Assembly: GCA_012934845.2 (NCBI GenBank)
Contig: WNNJ02000427.1
Coordinates: 1 to 64,000 of the forward strand
Origin: Pomphorhynchus laevis
Taxonomy: Eukaryota; Acanthocephala; Palaeacanthocephala; Echinorhynchida; Pomphorhynchidae
Length of the DNA stretch: 64,000 bases
Direction: 5' to 3'
The notes beneath the pieces are model-generated. The model saw only the letters and a program-made list of their open reading frames with translations. It did no database searches and was not told the origin of the DNA. The first letter of the stretch is position 1. Each line of letters opens with the position of its first letter. Positions 23,563 through 36,094 of this stretch are shown here, piece by piece. The position numbers were made by a program, and so were the translations under genes.

Positions 23563-24060
23563 TTTGCTTATTGAATAAAAATTGTTAGAGTTAAATACAC
23601 ATATTTCATCAATATATCAAAACATATTTCATATTTTTATGTAATTTAGATTTATTTTTTAAACAGTTATAAACAAATTTATATTCTATAAAGCTTAAAA
23701 ATAAGTCAGCTGTAATCGGGCTACTATTACCTTCCATTGGAACACATTTAATTTGTCTAAATATAGATGTCCCTACCTTTAAATAATTTTGATTTATTAA
23801 AATATTTAAGAATTCTAATAATTCAATTTTATCCATCTCTTTATATTTACTTGATGGTTTAATTTTTGCTAGATATGCGTTATAGTTATTATAACATATA
23901 TATGTATATCTTTTTCCGAATATAAAATTAATTATTATCTGATTCAATTTTTATCCTCTTCTTATCCATTATAGAACAATGACTTGTAATAATTGTTTCT
24001 AAACTTAGATCACTATACATTCATATGTTGTGTTTATATTTAAATCATTAGAATTAGCTT
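23563..24060 (-). mobile_element. Penelope-like RT fragment, head-to-head with the previous one
   Basis: ORF 23947-23609 (minus) encodes the same RT segment (FGKRYTYICYNNYNAYLAKI.., PMEGNSSPITADLFLSF). The turn at about 23562 is almost seamless: the motif C region is present on both sides in opposite orientation, forming a large foldback of about 350-bp arms. Confidence 0.75.
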
Positions 24061-24194
24061 CTTTAAAACACTAATTAAAACACAATTCAGTAACAATTCT
24101 GCAAAAAAAAATAGAAAAAGCACCCATTGGAATAAAATTAGTAATAATTTTATAAATTTAATATTAAATATATTTTGATAAATCAAAATTATTC

Positions 24195-24345
24195 AAAAGT
24201 ATTCTATAAATAGCATTCTATAAAAGTATTCTATAAATAGCATTCTATAAGTATTCTATAAAAGTATTTTATAGAATATAAAATACTCTAAATATTTTAT
24301 AAAATATTCTAAAAAATACTTTATAGAATATTTTATATATACTCA
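24195..24345. repeat. TATAAAAGTATTC tandem repeat
   Basis: Irregular tandem of TTCTATAAATAGCATTCTATAAAAGTA-like units followed by its near-inverse (ATAGAATAT-rich). It sits exactly between two Penelope fragments, in keeping with the reported bias of Naiad elements for simple repeats. Confidence 0.6.
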
Positions 24346-24953
24346 GACACATATTAGGTGTTCCTATGAAAGGTAATAGTAGCCCAATTATAGCTGACTT
24401 GCTTTTAAGCTTTATAGAATATGAGTTTGTTCATAACTGTTTAAAATATAAATCTAAATTATTTAAATATATGAAATATATGTTTCTATACATTGATGAT
24501 ATATGTTTATTTAATTCTAATAATTTTTATTCAATTAGTGAACAAATTTATTCAGAAAGCCTTATTCTTAACAAAACCAATATTAATGATAAAGAAGGTG
24601 TATATCTAGATATGAACATTAAATTAACATTAACTAAAACTACTATTAATTTATATCGTAAAGATGACATATTTAAATTTACAAGAAACATATTTTTGCA
24701 TGAGCATTCATGCATACCATATAATATAAAATATAATACATTAAATAATGAAATTTTAAGAATTGCAACAATATGTAATGATATTGGCTTTCTTCAAAAT
24801 CATTTAAATAATTTAATAGATACATATTTTAAACTAGGTTACTATAAAAATAACATCAAGCAGAAAATAGTAAAATATATAAATCAACACAATAATATAA
24901 AGAATAAATTTAAACTCTTAAGTGGCAAATTTTTATGGATGGATAATAAATAA
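24346..24953 (+). mobile_element. Penelope-like RT, C-terminal half with natural end
   Basis: Open frame of 195 codons from about 24366: GNSSPIIADLLLSF (motif B end), LYIDDICLF (motif C), EGVYLDMNIKLTL, FTRNIFLHEHSC and a thumb ending GKFLWMDNK-stop. No endonuclease follows; the tail repeat starts at once. This supports an element whose endonuclease is N-terminal. Confidence 0.8.
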
Positions 24954-25310
24954 TATACTTTGTATTAGAATAAAATACTAGATAGTTATTTCAGAGGAAA
25001 TACATCATTAGCATGTATTTGACCCCGCTGCTATGTTGGGTAGAGGAGTGAGGGGCCGAAACATGATAGCATAGCAGTTCCTCTTGATGACCTCTTATTC
25101 TTATTCTGATACAACGTCTGTTATTTATTAGTCAATTAATAAAAATGACGTTTATTTTAAATTTCATTTTTTTAACTTGATTTAAATTATAGAAAATCTA
25201 AAAACAATTATTAATTTTATTATTTAATTATTAAATTTTGATTTAGCATTATTATGTTTTGCTTATTTTATAATTATATTAAATACGTAGACTCAGTTAG
25301 CTGATTTAAT
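24954..25310 (+). repeat. Penelope-like 3' tail unit
   Basis: After the RT stop: ATACTTTGTATTAGAATAAA, CATTAGCATGTATTTG, then GAGGGGCCGAAACATGATAG, GCATAGCAGTTCCTCTTGAT, a TATTCTGATACAACGTCTG block, and the closing CGTAGACTCAGTTAGCTGAT at 25287. The GCCGAAAC...TTGATGAC pair recalls a hammerhead core but I cannot draw a proper fold. Confidence 0.65.
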
Positions 25311-25319
25311 TCATATGTT

Positions 25320-25615
25320 CTCTGATTCGATCTTCGTCTTAAAGAAGGGATCTTCCTCCAGATTTCGTTTAAAAGAAGCCAGATTCGAGGATGCAACTGT
25401 TGAGTCAGTAAGGTGGTTCCAAGTATTAACGATTCGTTGGAAGTATAGGGATGTTCGTTTGTAGCGTAATCGTTGTGTTTTTAGCATGAACTGATGACCA
25501 CGAGGTTAGGTTATATCGCGCGTATGCATTAGCGATCTGAGTGGATGGCGATTGTCGTGTAAAATCTGCCAGGCCAGGCACAGGTCCGCCTTGTCGCGCA
25601 GATACTGAAACGATA
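25320..25615 (-). mobile_element. LINE RT C-terminal remnant
   Basis: Minus frame reads RGHQFMLKTQRLRYKRTSLY, then FQRIVNTWNHLTDSTVASSN and LASFKRR before a stop. This is the well-known end of CR1/L2/Rex-like LINE RTs (R.H...L......r...FF..R..N.WN.LP..v..a.s...FK). More GC-rich than its flanks. The rest of the element is absent. Confidence 0.7.
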
Positions 25616-27229
25616 TCATTATTAATAATAATTATTTATATTTATAATTATTTATATTTTTTAATTGTTTATATAATAATTATTATTTAATAATTATTTG
25701 ATAAATTGAACTTAATATTGTTTTAGATATTTTTCAATTTGTAAAATTATAGTTTAGCAAAATTATACTTTAAATATCTATTAACAGTAGTCCAAAGGTG
25801 CATAATTATTAAATTTAATTAATATTTAATTAATATTTAATAAATTCTTTAATTAATTAATGTATGTTTAATTATCATAGTTGGTTCAACTATGACCCAT
25901 ATAGTGTGTACAAAAGTTAAAATTTATATTATAAGTGTACGCGCCATTATCAATTCATAGGTGAACTCACAATTCAAAAAAGAACGATTAAACAAAATGT
26001 ATTTTGCTCTCACATCACAGTATATTTCACATTGTTATTAGTTATATTATCCTAAACTTTGTTAATTTATGTTGAATTATCATAGTTGACTCAACTATGA
26101 ACCAGCTATTGGTTAATAATTACTTGAACTTTGGTATAGTTCAATCAAATAAACATTTATTCATATGCTTGATCAGGCATGTGAATTGTCTATAGCAAAT
26201 TATCGCGGGCCTGTTTTGCAGAACTTTACATTAGTGAATGGAAATTACTTATCTAACGATCAGTAACACATTAAAAGTATTCATACCGGAATAAGGTATG
26301 TATATGAAATCTTTATAATCTTTTTAATCTATGCACGCTGTTTATTCTAAAGTTATATTCAGTAGTTTAACCTAAAGTTATATTCAGTTGATGTTCAAAT
26401 TCAATGTGTTCTTGGAAAAAAGTAGTTAAAACAATCTAGCATTTCATTATGTAATAAAAACAGGGGAAGACAAAATAATTACAGATGCTTACCTAGGGTT
26501 TCAATAGTTAACAATGAGTTTCAATCAGTTAGATAGTGTTCGAACATTCCTCAAAATTTAAAATATCCTTTAATAACTTTATTTAACTTTAATAAAGTTA
26601 AATAAATTTAAAAGTTAGCAGGGATAATGCAATAACTAATATTTTTTAAAGAGTAGTAGTTTTACTTTATGGATAATAAATAAGTCATTTCACTAAGCAA
26701 ATACTATAAAATCAAAAGAAATTTTGACCTCAAATTAAAAGGAAATTGAAGATTATTCTAGTTAAAAGAGAATTATAAAAACTTACTTTTACATTGCTGT
26801 ATCTCAGCGTAATATTCAGTGTGCAAACAATACTCCCATTAGCAAAATATCATTTAAAATAAGTTTTTTTTCCAGACTATTAGAAGTCCGCCAAATTTTA
26901 TGATTAATTAATTAATCAATAAATTTCATTCAATTAAAATAAAATATTTTGGCCGATTTATTATATTTCATTGTGGTAGACGCCAAATAAAGTCAAACCG
27001 ATCAATGCTAACGATCACCTAACCTTGTTTTACCACTGATATGTGGGGAAGACCCGACCGTTGGCTGCAGAGAAATACACCGACACTGCCAACTAAATAT
27101 ATTATTATTGCAATGCACAGGGAATAGTAAAGTAGGGATTACAAAAGCATGTACTAATATGAACATATACAGGAAAGAGCAAAACTAAAAAGTCCGGCGA
27201 CAATCATAACGCAATCAAAACAGTCTTCA
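25616..27229. other. AT-rich spacer
   Basis: Simple AT-rich DNA; CATAGTTGRYTCAACTATGA palindromes occur twice (about 25876 and 26078). The stretch 26960-27230 is less AT-rich and may be the 3' UTR of the following minus-strand LINE. Confidence 0.45.
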
Positions 27230-28960
27230 TTAAAACTGATAGGGAGATCAGCGCCCTCCAGCATACACCAACGCACCGCCCTCCGTCTAAACCACTCATG
27301 GTCTCTCTCACACACCTCAGAGTCCAGTCGAGGTGGTCAACGGTAGATAATCTCGAGATGAGAAGCTTGAGAAACCTTAGTCTTTGCTTTGGATACGTCT
27401 TCTAGAAAATAACACTAATCCCGAGATTGCCCAGGTGTACCAAAGACGCATATGGGCAAAATCTATATCCTGTTAAAAATTCTCGCAGGCAACCCGAGCA
27501 AAATGAGATAAGAGAATACAAAAGGAATTAAGCTACATTCAAATGCAACAGAAAAATCAAGGAAAACCACCACAACAAGCTGATGACTGTTATCTTGGCA
27601 AAATCAATGCATTTTACTAATTGCTTAATTAACCTAGGGACTTTTTACAAGCCCATGAAAACCTAGTTGGATTAAATTATGATAACATAGACGAGCACGG
27701 ATTCATGAGCACGGATTCTACACGCAAGTTCTTCTTCGTATATAGAGATGAGAAAGTTTTTGATTTTGAATTCACTTGAATATACCTCTAAGATGTGTAA
27801 CATAATAAACGATTCTTCTACATTTGAAGTTGCCGCTAAAGATATGACATGTGTTCGATCTCAGAAGCTAATTGAGTTATTGAAGGAAATGAGACGAAAG
27901 GATATCATACGAACGCAGACTAAACTTCGGCTAAAGTTTTTACCTGTTATATCTGAAGGGATGGCTAAAATCATTGTAATGACGACCTCCTTTATCTGAC
28001 TGTCTGTCAAAAGCTGACAGACCCGTGTGGATAGTGGTGCTTTGGTTTTGGAGGTATTTGGAAGTGGACCCCAGGAGTTTAGGATATCTGCAACAGAAAA
28101 GTCACTACTCCTGAAGTCACTCAAAGGTGGGATTGTTTGGGGGAGATTGAGTTGCTCCATAATTTTGTAAGGATAGTGACTCCTCCAAAACTTTATCAAG
28201 GTATATGCTACTAATCAAACCCGATGTTGTCTCCTTCCAGCTGACAAACTTCTCATTCTTGAATAACTTCCAAAAGAGGAAGACTGAGAAGGGTTAAGAT
28301 AAGCAATTCTTGCCATACCTACTAAGCTGGAACTTATATTTATTGCTCCAGTATTCTTGAATATGCGACATTTTATAGGTAGTCGAAAGTATCGCGGTAG
28401 CTGGTAATGAGAGGTAGGAATTAAATAGAATCAGACCTGCATTTCCTCCAACAGTGAGAAGTAAGATAGCTGCTTGGAAGACGGCCACTCTGATTTGATA
28501 AAAATGGAACCTCGTCTTCAGCAACGTATCTTCCTCTAATCGTCAACGAAGTAGTTCGTGCGAGGTGGACAACTTTTGGCGCTACTGCCATAGCCGCTGC
28601 CTAATATACGATAAAGGAGATCACGTTTCTTTTGAATTTCCCCAGGAAATGACAGTGTTTTAGCTAAACAAAACATAGTAGGACATGAGTAATTTTGCAA
28701 GAGTCATTTAACTAAGGTTATAAGACCTTGAGATGAAAAGGATTGAGGTGGCGTTATGTAAAACGTAAAGTGGGAAGTTATGTGCTTTGGTAAATGTCGA
28801 GTGATGTCCTGGGAGACCGAATAAATCTAGTCTTATGAAGGACTATAACATCTGCATCTCGACCAGATAGAATGCTAAGCACATAAGCACTTACCAAATT
28901 CCACTCAATGATGCTCAGTGAAAACAGTTCGGGATTACTTCCCATCAATTGGTGTCACTA
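27230..28960 (-). mobile_element. Decayed APE-type LINE (copy 2 of the 1141-2345 family)
   Basis: Minus-strand element: an endonuclease start-like stretch (VLSILSGRDADVIVLHKTR) is at about 28900-28830 and a linker/RT finger ORF at 28199-27861. Nucleotide similarity to the palm region of copy 1 follows, then a 3' part to about 27230. Broken in several frames. Together with copy 1 it shows the family once had endonuclease plus RT. Confidence 0.7.
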
Positions 28961-31900
28961 AGAGGGACAGCAGTTGGAATCATTGGAATTAACTTTTATT
29001 TGGTAACTTTTAATACTTTGATTAGAAATACTTTTATTCAAATTTTGTAAATTTTAGAATATAATTTTATGATAAAGAATTATTAATAATAAAATTATAA
29101 AGATTTATTAGTAATTAATTATATATAAATTTATGATAATTTTATCACAATGAAATGAATTTTATCATAATAAATTAGTACTATAATATCACCTTTATTA
29201 GTGAATTAAAAGTTTATTTTTGATAGTAATACAAAACTTTAAATATTTAGTTAATTAACTTAGAATTAATTAGTTAATTAATATTTGTTATTAATTAATA
29301 ATTATAACTTTATTCTAAAGACTAATGAAAAGTTTGTTGCAAAGCGTCGTACATCATGTTAGTTTAGCTACATAGACTATTAATCTACTAATTGTAATGA
29401 TGATTGTTTTATTGAAAAATGAAAATTGCTTGATAAAATGGCAATTCCGGAACCGGAAATTTTGTACTTTTCATATATTTACCCTTCACAAAGGACAAAT
29501 ACAAACGCTTATTTGTCTTCTTCCAAAATTCGTAGATTTCCAATTAATACAAGCGATTGAAGATTATTTCAATGCTGATTTGGTAGACTTGCTTATCTCA
29601 ATAGAGCAACGCATTCTTAATACTTGTTTACATAGTAAAATATAGTCACAGCTCAATGAATTACGCAAATAAAATAATAAAATGAGTAACGCCACCTCCG
29701 GCGGATCTGTTTTAAGCTCGAAAGCATTCAATTGTAATTAAAACGGATACATATGAGTCCAGCTTCGATATACGGTATTCAAACGATGTTCTCTTAAAGA
29801 TTGGATGTAAAAATGTATAATTTGTTGCGTTAATTTTAAAAATTGAATGATAAAATCGGTTTATCAAAGTATTTTTCGTATGACATCTTTACATCAAATC
29901 GGTTTATTAAAGTATTTTTACATTGATTTTGGTATGACATCTTTACATCAATCTTTTTACATTTTGATATATATTTACATCGATTTTGGCAGGTCTTTAG
30001 AAGTTAAAATTTGTAAAAATCTATATCATCAATAATGGATGCAGTGTAATTCACCGGAGATAGAGTTAACAAGCGTATTTTTGTCTAGCCAATAAGGAAG
30101 TTGTTAATAGGGTGAAAGTTGGTTGCTTTTCTTAAAAAGTAAAAAACAATATGTTTAATCAGTTAGAACAAAATAATTCGTTAACTTGACAATATCAATT
30201 GATTTTTCAAATTTAATAAGTGAGCTTCAGAATTGAAACAAGCATCCATTGAATAATCTACACAACGACTTTATTGCTTTATTCACAACTTTTAATGTCT
30301 ACAATTTTCAAGTTATATTTACTCGTTTGTCTGTAGTTCTGTTATAGGCCATTACACATAGTTTTGTGGTAAACTCGTCGCTTTGCAGAAGAGTAAAGAA
30401 GTCGAATTAAAGGTGTGGGTTAGAGCTGATTAAATATAAGTTTATTAAACTGATTTTGTATGCAACTTTGCTGAATTAATGTATTTAATTGTCTGATGTA
30501 ATTAATGCATTTTTGATATTGGCAAACCATACCGGAAAAATTTTAGATCATATTTTTATCAACTGCATTCTATTTCAATTTTGTCATTTAATAAATCCAC
30601 TAGAAAAATCTACTATCTTTTGAAAAGTTTCAGCCGAAATATTTAACAAATATGAGTTGAATTTTGTTTTCTCTGATCTACAAAATCAAATTCGGCACGA
30701 AAATCATCAGTCGGAACATTTAAATGTGTATAATATGATGTCTTTATATTTCTAATTTAATATTTTAATTTATCGACTTTTTATTGTTTTTAAAACCGTT
30801 GTTAGTAGCAATTAAAATCGAGCAATTTCAACGATCGCAACTCACCACATTCCGAGTACTGAAAATAAACGCTTAAGGAAGTGAATATTCAACTAATAGG
30901 TTTTATTAATATTTTGGAATGAAACTGATATCCTTGCAATATAGAGTTTTCGAGTTATATTCAATTTAAAGTTGACATTCTTTATCTTGTTGCAATGATG
31001 TTGATTTAACATACTTTTGACAAATATAGTATTCAATTGGTTCAATTGTAATAATTGCCAGACATTTGTTTTATTAAACATTTGAAATAAATTATTGTTA
31101 TATTTTTATGTCATGCAAATGTAATTCTCATCGCAGTTTTTGTAGAGAACAATTTAATTACTATAATCTTTAGTCTTTTGACAAGTAGCTGAATTAATAA
31201 GTTAAGCAGTGAACTGTTCAACGAACTGATATTTTCCTACTCGGTGTTTTTAAAGTAATATCACGCTGTTATAAAGTATTAATGTTTACATTTAAAAGTT
31301 CATTGCAGCGAATAATCGCGGCTTTTCTTTCAAATAAGTTGAAACAGAGTTCACTATTTAATAATTAATCCAATTTATATTTAGCAACTTAATCGACAAA
31401 GGGCATATGCTTTTAACACATGCTTTTACTGTAAAGCAACATGTAGTCCTCGATTGTTTACGAGTGCTTCATTAATTTTCCAATATACATAGAGCCCGAA
31501 AGATTGCCATTTTCTGTTCGCCACTCAATATTACTTAAAATGCACTCAATGCCATTTCCAATTCCCAGATGAATATCGAAAATGTACTTTCTCAATTATC
31601 GAAAGTGTTGTTGCATTCGTTGTCCTGTATTCACTAAAGTGTAATTAGATTTTCTACTTTCATCTATATAATGGATACAATTCACAAATGCTGTGTTTAA
31701 TCAGACATGTGTCAAAATATCAACCATATTGCTCATTAAAACAACAGGTTTCCAGTTTTCATTGTAGCACTCACAGCAGATAGCACATTTGACCTGATTT
31801 GACTATTGATTTGTCACATCGTGATGGTAGAAAGAAATAATAAAAAAGCCCTTATCTCCCGTTTGGAGCAAAGGTAATCTTTTTGATGTTCTCATTACAA

Positions 31901-32360
31901 TATAAGATGCCAATTGAATAATAACCATTTATTAAAATCAATTGTCAAATTATCTGTAAGGCATTTTCTCTTCTTTGATCGGTATTGATATATTTGCCAA
32001 TTTTGGAAATATTTGCACAAATTGTGAATCAGCAAACAATAACGACAAGTCATGGTAATAAGCTTTATTTAAAGGTTTAAAGAATTTAAACATTTTTTTA
32101 TACAACTGAATGATCAAAAGTTTTTGCTAACCTAAAGATAACACGCGACATTGTCGAGCAAATGCTCTGTTTAATAAAGGATCCAACAACTTTGTACATA
32201 TTTATTTTCAATTTATTTTTAAAAGCGAACATCTAGTACTTACTGAATATTCAAAAGTATAAACGCGATGTGCGCAAATTAAATATTTAATGTGATCGTT
32301 TTATTTCGAAATAAAATATTTCTTCATATTGATTTATTGCGTAAAGAATTATTGGAGCTA
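28961..32360. other. AT-rich spacer with one unassigned ORF
   Basis: ORF 29397-29645 (plus, ATG, 82 aa, stop TAG) has balanced, coding-like composition (LICLLPKFVDFQLIQAIEDY) but no motif I know and no clear splice sites. Elsewhere only short chance ORFs (for example 30893-31081 minus). Confidence 0.4.
29847..29990. repeat. Imperfect tandem repeat, about 55 bp unit
   Basis: The phrases ATCGGTTTATYAAAGTATTTTT and GTATGACATCTTTACATCAA each occur twice in order, with a TTACATYGATTTTGG spacer also repeated. Confidence 0.65.
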
Positions 32361-32369
32361 GACAAAGAA

Positions 32370-32495
32370 TAAAAATTTTATTTGGTATTTCGCTAACCAA
32401 ATTTCGCTAGCATCTTCAGAAAATTTGCAATCATTTTAAATTTTCTAAAGGTGCTAACAGAAGTTAGCGAAATATCAATAAAAAATTTTAAATTA
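32370..32495. repeat. Foldback with GCTAACTT/GCGAAATATC arms
   Basis: Left part (AAAATTTTATTTGGTATTTCGCTAAC) is inverse to the right part ending near 32495, and the inner AGCATCTTCAGAAAATTT pairs with AAATTTTCTAAAGGTGCT. Carries the CTGAAGATGCTAGCGAAAT phrase (minus, 32401-32419) typical of Penelope-type hairpins. Confidence 0.65.
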
Positions 32496-32654
32496 ACATG
32501 ATGTAGTTAGAATTTTTGACAGCTGGAATAAAAGAATCGAAAGACATTTGTCGAATAAAATGTTTACTATTTACAAAGACGTCTAATTTTAAAGTATAAC
32601 TTTAATAATAACTTTTTTAATGTATTTTAATTATTTATCATTATTTTGTATTAT

Positions 32655-33305
32655 TATTTTGCTATCAGTTATCGGCATATATTCCTCGATCTAAATTATT
32701 GTTTTTAATTCATAAAAACAATAACTTCGATTAAAATTTTGTTTTGTTATTTATTTAGAAAACATACAATATAACTTCTTTCAAATATTAAAAGTATTCA
32801 TTGATATACTACACGTTCGAACTCAAAATAATTGATATTCTCAAATTATTTTTCGTAAGAAAAATTATTTTTTTAATTTTTATTGCTTGAAATTTATTTC
32901 ATTAAAAATTAACCATGGTGCTTCAAATGTCGATTTTTGGTCACATTTTCTTTTGATTTTGTTGTAAGATGCAACAATATAAAGGATGATTAAATTATAA
33001 ATGATCTTTAAGGTAATAGGTTTTTATCAAATTTATTTCTCGTGTGCGATTGTCAAGTGTGGAAATGGCAAGTATTTGATGACATTTATCTACTGTAGAT
33101 TATCGATCCATCGATCTATGCTAGAAATATAACTACAATTGACCTTCTTTATTTTAATATTAATGATTTTTATACATTTATATTTACATTGAACCTATAT
33201 TTTTATTTAAGTGTGCATTTCAATTATCAAAATATAAATCAATAACACATTCTTTAATTGCTGATCAATGCATTTTTCTAGTGGTAAATATTTATGAAAA
33301 ACATT
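32655..33305 (-). repeat. Left arm of a large inverted repeat
   Basis: About 650 bp inverse to 36095-36753 plus 39952-40070 (the right arm is split by a LINE). Similarity is high across the arm, including TCGAACTCAAAATAATTGAT, CCATGGTGCTTC, TTTCTCGTGTGCGATTGTCA and AAATATTTATGAAAAACAT. No transposase; the outer end has the same GTTATCGGC..TTCCTCGATCTAA phrase as Penelope tails. Confidence 0.8.
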
Positions 33306-34470
33306 TATTTTAAGAAGGCTTTCATAATTCGAAATCAAAAATGTAATTCGCATTGTAAGCAATTAATATTGAAAAGCCGTTCACTTCGTTGCATAAAGTA
33401 TTTACACTTTGTTAAACCGAACATGTCTTAGTGATGGTTGTGATCATTTCAGTTTTGTTGCTTGTCAAAATAATAAAGGCGTTTGTAATGCTGAAATCTA
33501 CTTTGAAGTGGATGTGATATCAAACTTGCAAGCATATTCAAATATCTGACAAGGATGGCCTAATTGATCATTAAATTTAAATTAATAAAATGCACAACTT
33601 TGTCTAATGGACTTTTTGGCCTGTAGCTATTTGATGGTTTTGTACATTTAGTTTTCTTATCTTTTAAATTCATTCGATCTAAATATTCAATACAATGTTG
33701 TAGAATATTGAAGGTTTACTTTGTACTAAATCTGCTTAACAAACCGTGCTGTGTAAGCCATGCCTACTTTTAAAAAAAGCTTGAGTGCTTTTATTTTTAA
33801 GTTTCTCATTAATTTGAAAAGTCTTTCACACGAAATTAGTATTCACCCTTACATGAGAATAAAGATTACGATCTACTCTCGTCCATTAAATCGAAATGCA
33901 AACAAAAGGTAGCTGAATGGTAGAAAGCAAACTACTCTCATCGCAAATGCTCTTTGTGAAGGGAGACTTTGATCTGGTGAGCAGTATTTCAGCAGTTAGA
34001 AAACAGGCGAACACTTTGTCATTACATTTAACCGAATTGACCTTTCTTATATGAAGCTCGCCTTAAATCTGTTTCATGAAATGATATCCATCTCAAGGAT
34101 TTATATCATTTGCAACGATGAAAAACAATACGATCAATACTGGTTTTCGCTTAGGTGGTACTTACATGAAGATACCTTATCATTCAAGACTGCGATAATC
34201 AAAGTTGGGTATCATTTGAATTGCATATAATTAATTGGTTGCATTTCAAAATTTTTACAAACTGTTTGCATGCGAAATTTTATTTTAACGTTTGAATTAC
34301 ATAAGAGATCACATTTAGATCAAAAATCATATTTGTATAGTAAATATAAATTTTAAAATTGCGTTATTTGAAATTAATATGAGCTCAATGTCAATATAAA
34401 TTAAATAACATTTATAACATTTATATTAAGTTAAAGAACACGTTATGTCGTTAAATTTCTAAAATAATAT
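33306..34470. other. AT-rich spacer inside the large inverted repeat
   Basis: No gene. Seen: short ORFs only and no recognisable repeat beyond simple sequence. Confidence 0.45.
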
Positions 34471-34767
34471 AATTTAACTTGATTGCATCTGTGAGCTGAA
34501 ATTCTTCTGGTTGTGTCTCGACATTGTCCTCGCAGATATTGTTCATATTCTTGATACAGCAGGGCGCTACTAATCAGCCTGGGTAGGTGCCATCAGCTGC
34601 TGACCCAGAACTACATTTCGCGTAAGCAGATAAAGGTCGAAACGTGAAATGTAGGTCTGGGTCAGCAGCTGATGAGACCCGTCCAGCTGATTAGTAGCGA
34701 CCTGCTGTATCAAGAATATGAACAATACAAAGGAGGATAATGGAGTGCAACAACTAGAAGAATTTTT
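34471..34767. repeat. Repeat family B, foldback copy 1 with hammerhead-like core
   Basis: 34499-34622 is largely the inverse of 34640-34767 (shared CTTGATACAGCAGG, CGCTACTAATCAGC, GTCAGCAGCTGATG). The right arm holds the core 34635-34680: GGTC-GAAA-CGT-GAA-ATGT-A, 26 bases later CTGATGA-GACC. Same family as 62774-63316 and related in the core to family A. No ORF. Confidence 0.75.
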
Positions 34768-34779
34768 AAAATCGATCGA

Positions 34780-34920
34780 TGGATCTACAGCATGTCTTAA
34801 AAGACATGTTCGTAAATATTTACTACAAGAAAAGTGCATTAATTAGCAATTAAAGAACATGCTATTGATTTTTATTTTAATAATTGAAGTAAATTATTAG
34901 TATTTAACTAACATTTTTAC
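34780..34920 (+). repeat. Partial extra copy of the inverted-repeat arm
   Basis: Matches 36088-36190 (CTTAAAAGACATGTT, AAATATTTACTACAAGAAAA, AGCAATTAAAGAACATG). Lies directly beside the family B foldback, so the foldback probably inserted into or next to an arm copy. Confidence 0.65.
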
Positions 34921-35045
34921 ATGAAAGAAATAACATAGTTTAATCAGAGTTTTCGCCTATTTAAACACTAATTTTTAGTACTTTAATGCTAAAAATATAT
35001 AGCCTTTGAATTGAATTTGAATGAGGAATGCGGCGGTGTGATAAC

Positions 35046-35696
35046 ATTTAAATTTGAAGAAAGCTGGCAAAAACCATCGCAAAATTTATTTAACCGAATA
35101 TTTCGATGCCTAGCTGGCATCATCTTCAGCAATCTGAAATGTTAATAAAGGCACATAGGTGTATACGTCAACATAAAAAGAAGAAAAAATATCAAAACAA
35201 AACAGGAAGGAAAACCAGCGCCAATCTCGTCAACTCTTCTATGTAATACCACCCAACATGAGGTGATATCCGTCCATCTCATTTAATTCCGGCTTGAGAT
35301 CGCGGATCTGCATACGGTGGATCACTCTGCTGTTGCTGAGCATTCCCTTTTGACGGGACACACAATAAAGTTTGATGAAGTTAAAGTCCTTGCTCATCGA
35401 CAACAAGCCTGCAAACGACAGATTCTTGAATCACTGTTTATCCGCTATCTCAAGCCGAAATTAAATGAGATGGACGGATATCACATCATGTTGGGTGATA
35501 TTACATAGCAGGGTTGACGAGATTGGCGCTGGTTTTCCTTCCTGTTTGGTTTTGACATTTTTCTTCTTTTTATGTTGACGTGTACACCTTTGTGCCTTTA
35601 TTAACATTTCAGATTGCTGAAGATGATGCCAGCTAGGCATCGAAATATTCGGTTAAATAAATTTTGCGATGGTTGTTGCCAGCTTTCTTCAAATTT
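35046..35696. mobile_element. Canonical C-terminal-endonuclease Penelope-like fragment in a foldback
   Basis: Arms 35046-35300 and 35444-35696 are inverse. The unique middle plus the start of the right arm encode (plus, 35317-35508) the end of a Penelope endonuclease: SAVAEHSLLTGHTIKFDEV, then RQILESLFIRYL and KLNEMDG. In C-terminal-endonuclease PLEs this ends the protein and is followed by the pseudo-LTR, as here. The distal arms carry CTGAAGATGATGCCAGCTAG with GCATCGAAAT, the hairpin motif of such elements. A different lineage from the Naiad-type fragments. Confidence 0.75.
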
Positions 35697-35704
35697 AAAT
35701 ACAG

Positions 35705-35900
35705 CCTTTAATTTAGTGAAATCCAAAAAGCAGCGACGAGCCGAATGATCGACAGTCAACATAAAATTGATTGAAATGTGAATTGCATGACTTTGATTAG
35801 CAAATGTGGTTCTTCAATATTAAAATATACCGCAATGATGTTGGCTTATAGTAAAATTTAAGATAGTATAGATTATAGCCATATATTTCAAAAAAATCAA
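35705..35900 (+). repeat. Repeat family A, degenerate copy
   Basis: Keeps GCAGCGACGAG, GATCGACAGTCAACAT, TGAAATGTGAA and ATGATGTTGGCTTATAG in family order, but the CTGATGA core is lost. Confidence 0.5.
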
Positions 35901-36094
35901 GTATTGCGCAGAGCATTTAACTTTAGAATATATTTTAACGCATACTATATGTGTGAATGTTATATGTAACATATATAATATTTATATAACATTTAATATA
36001 TTACATATTTACTACAGTTTCTTGAAAGCTTTATGAAAGCCTTAAAATACAGAATAAAGCTATAAAAACCTTATAAGGCTTTGGAGAATCTTCT

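Noticed and set aside
24954-25100. Hammerhead ribozyme in the Penelope tail (GCCGAAAC..TTGATGAC)
   Set aside because: The arms next to GAAA and TGATGA are not complementary in the needed positions; kept only as a resemblance.
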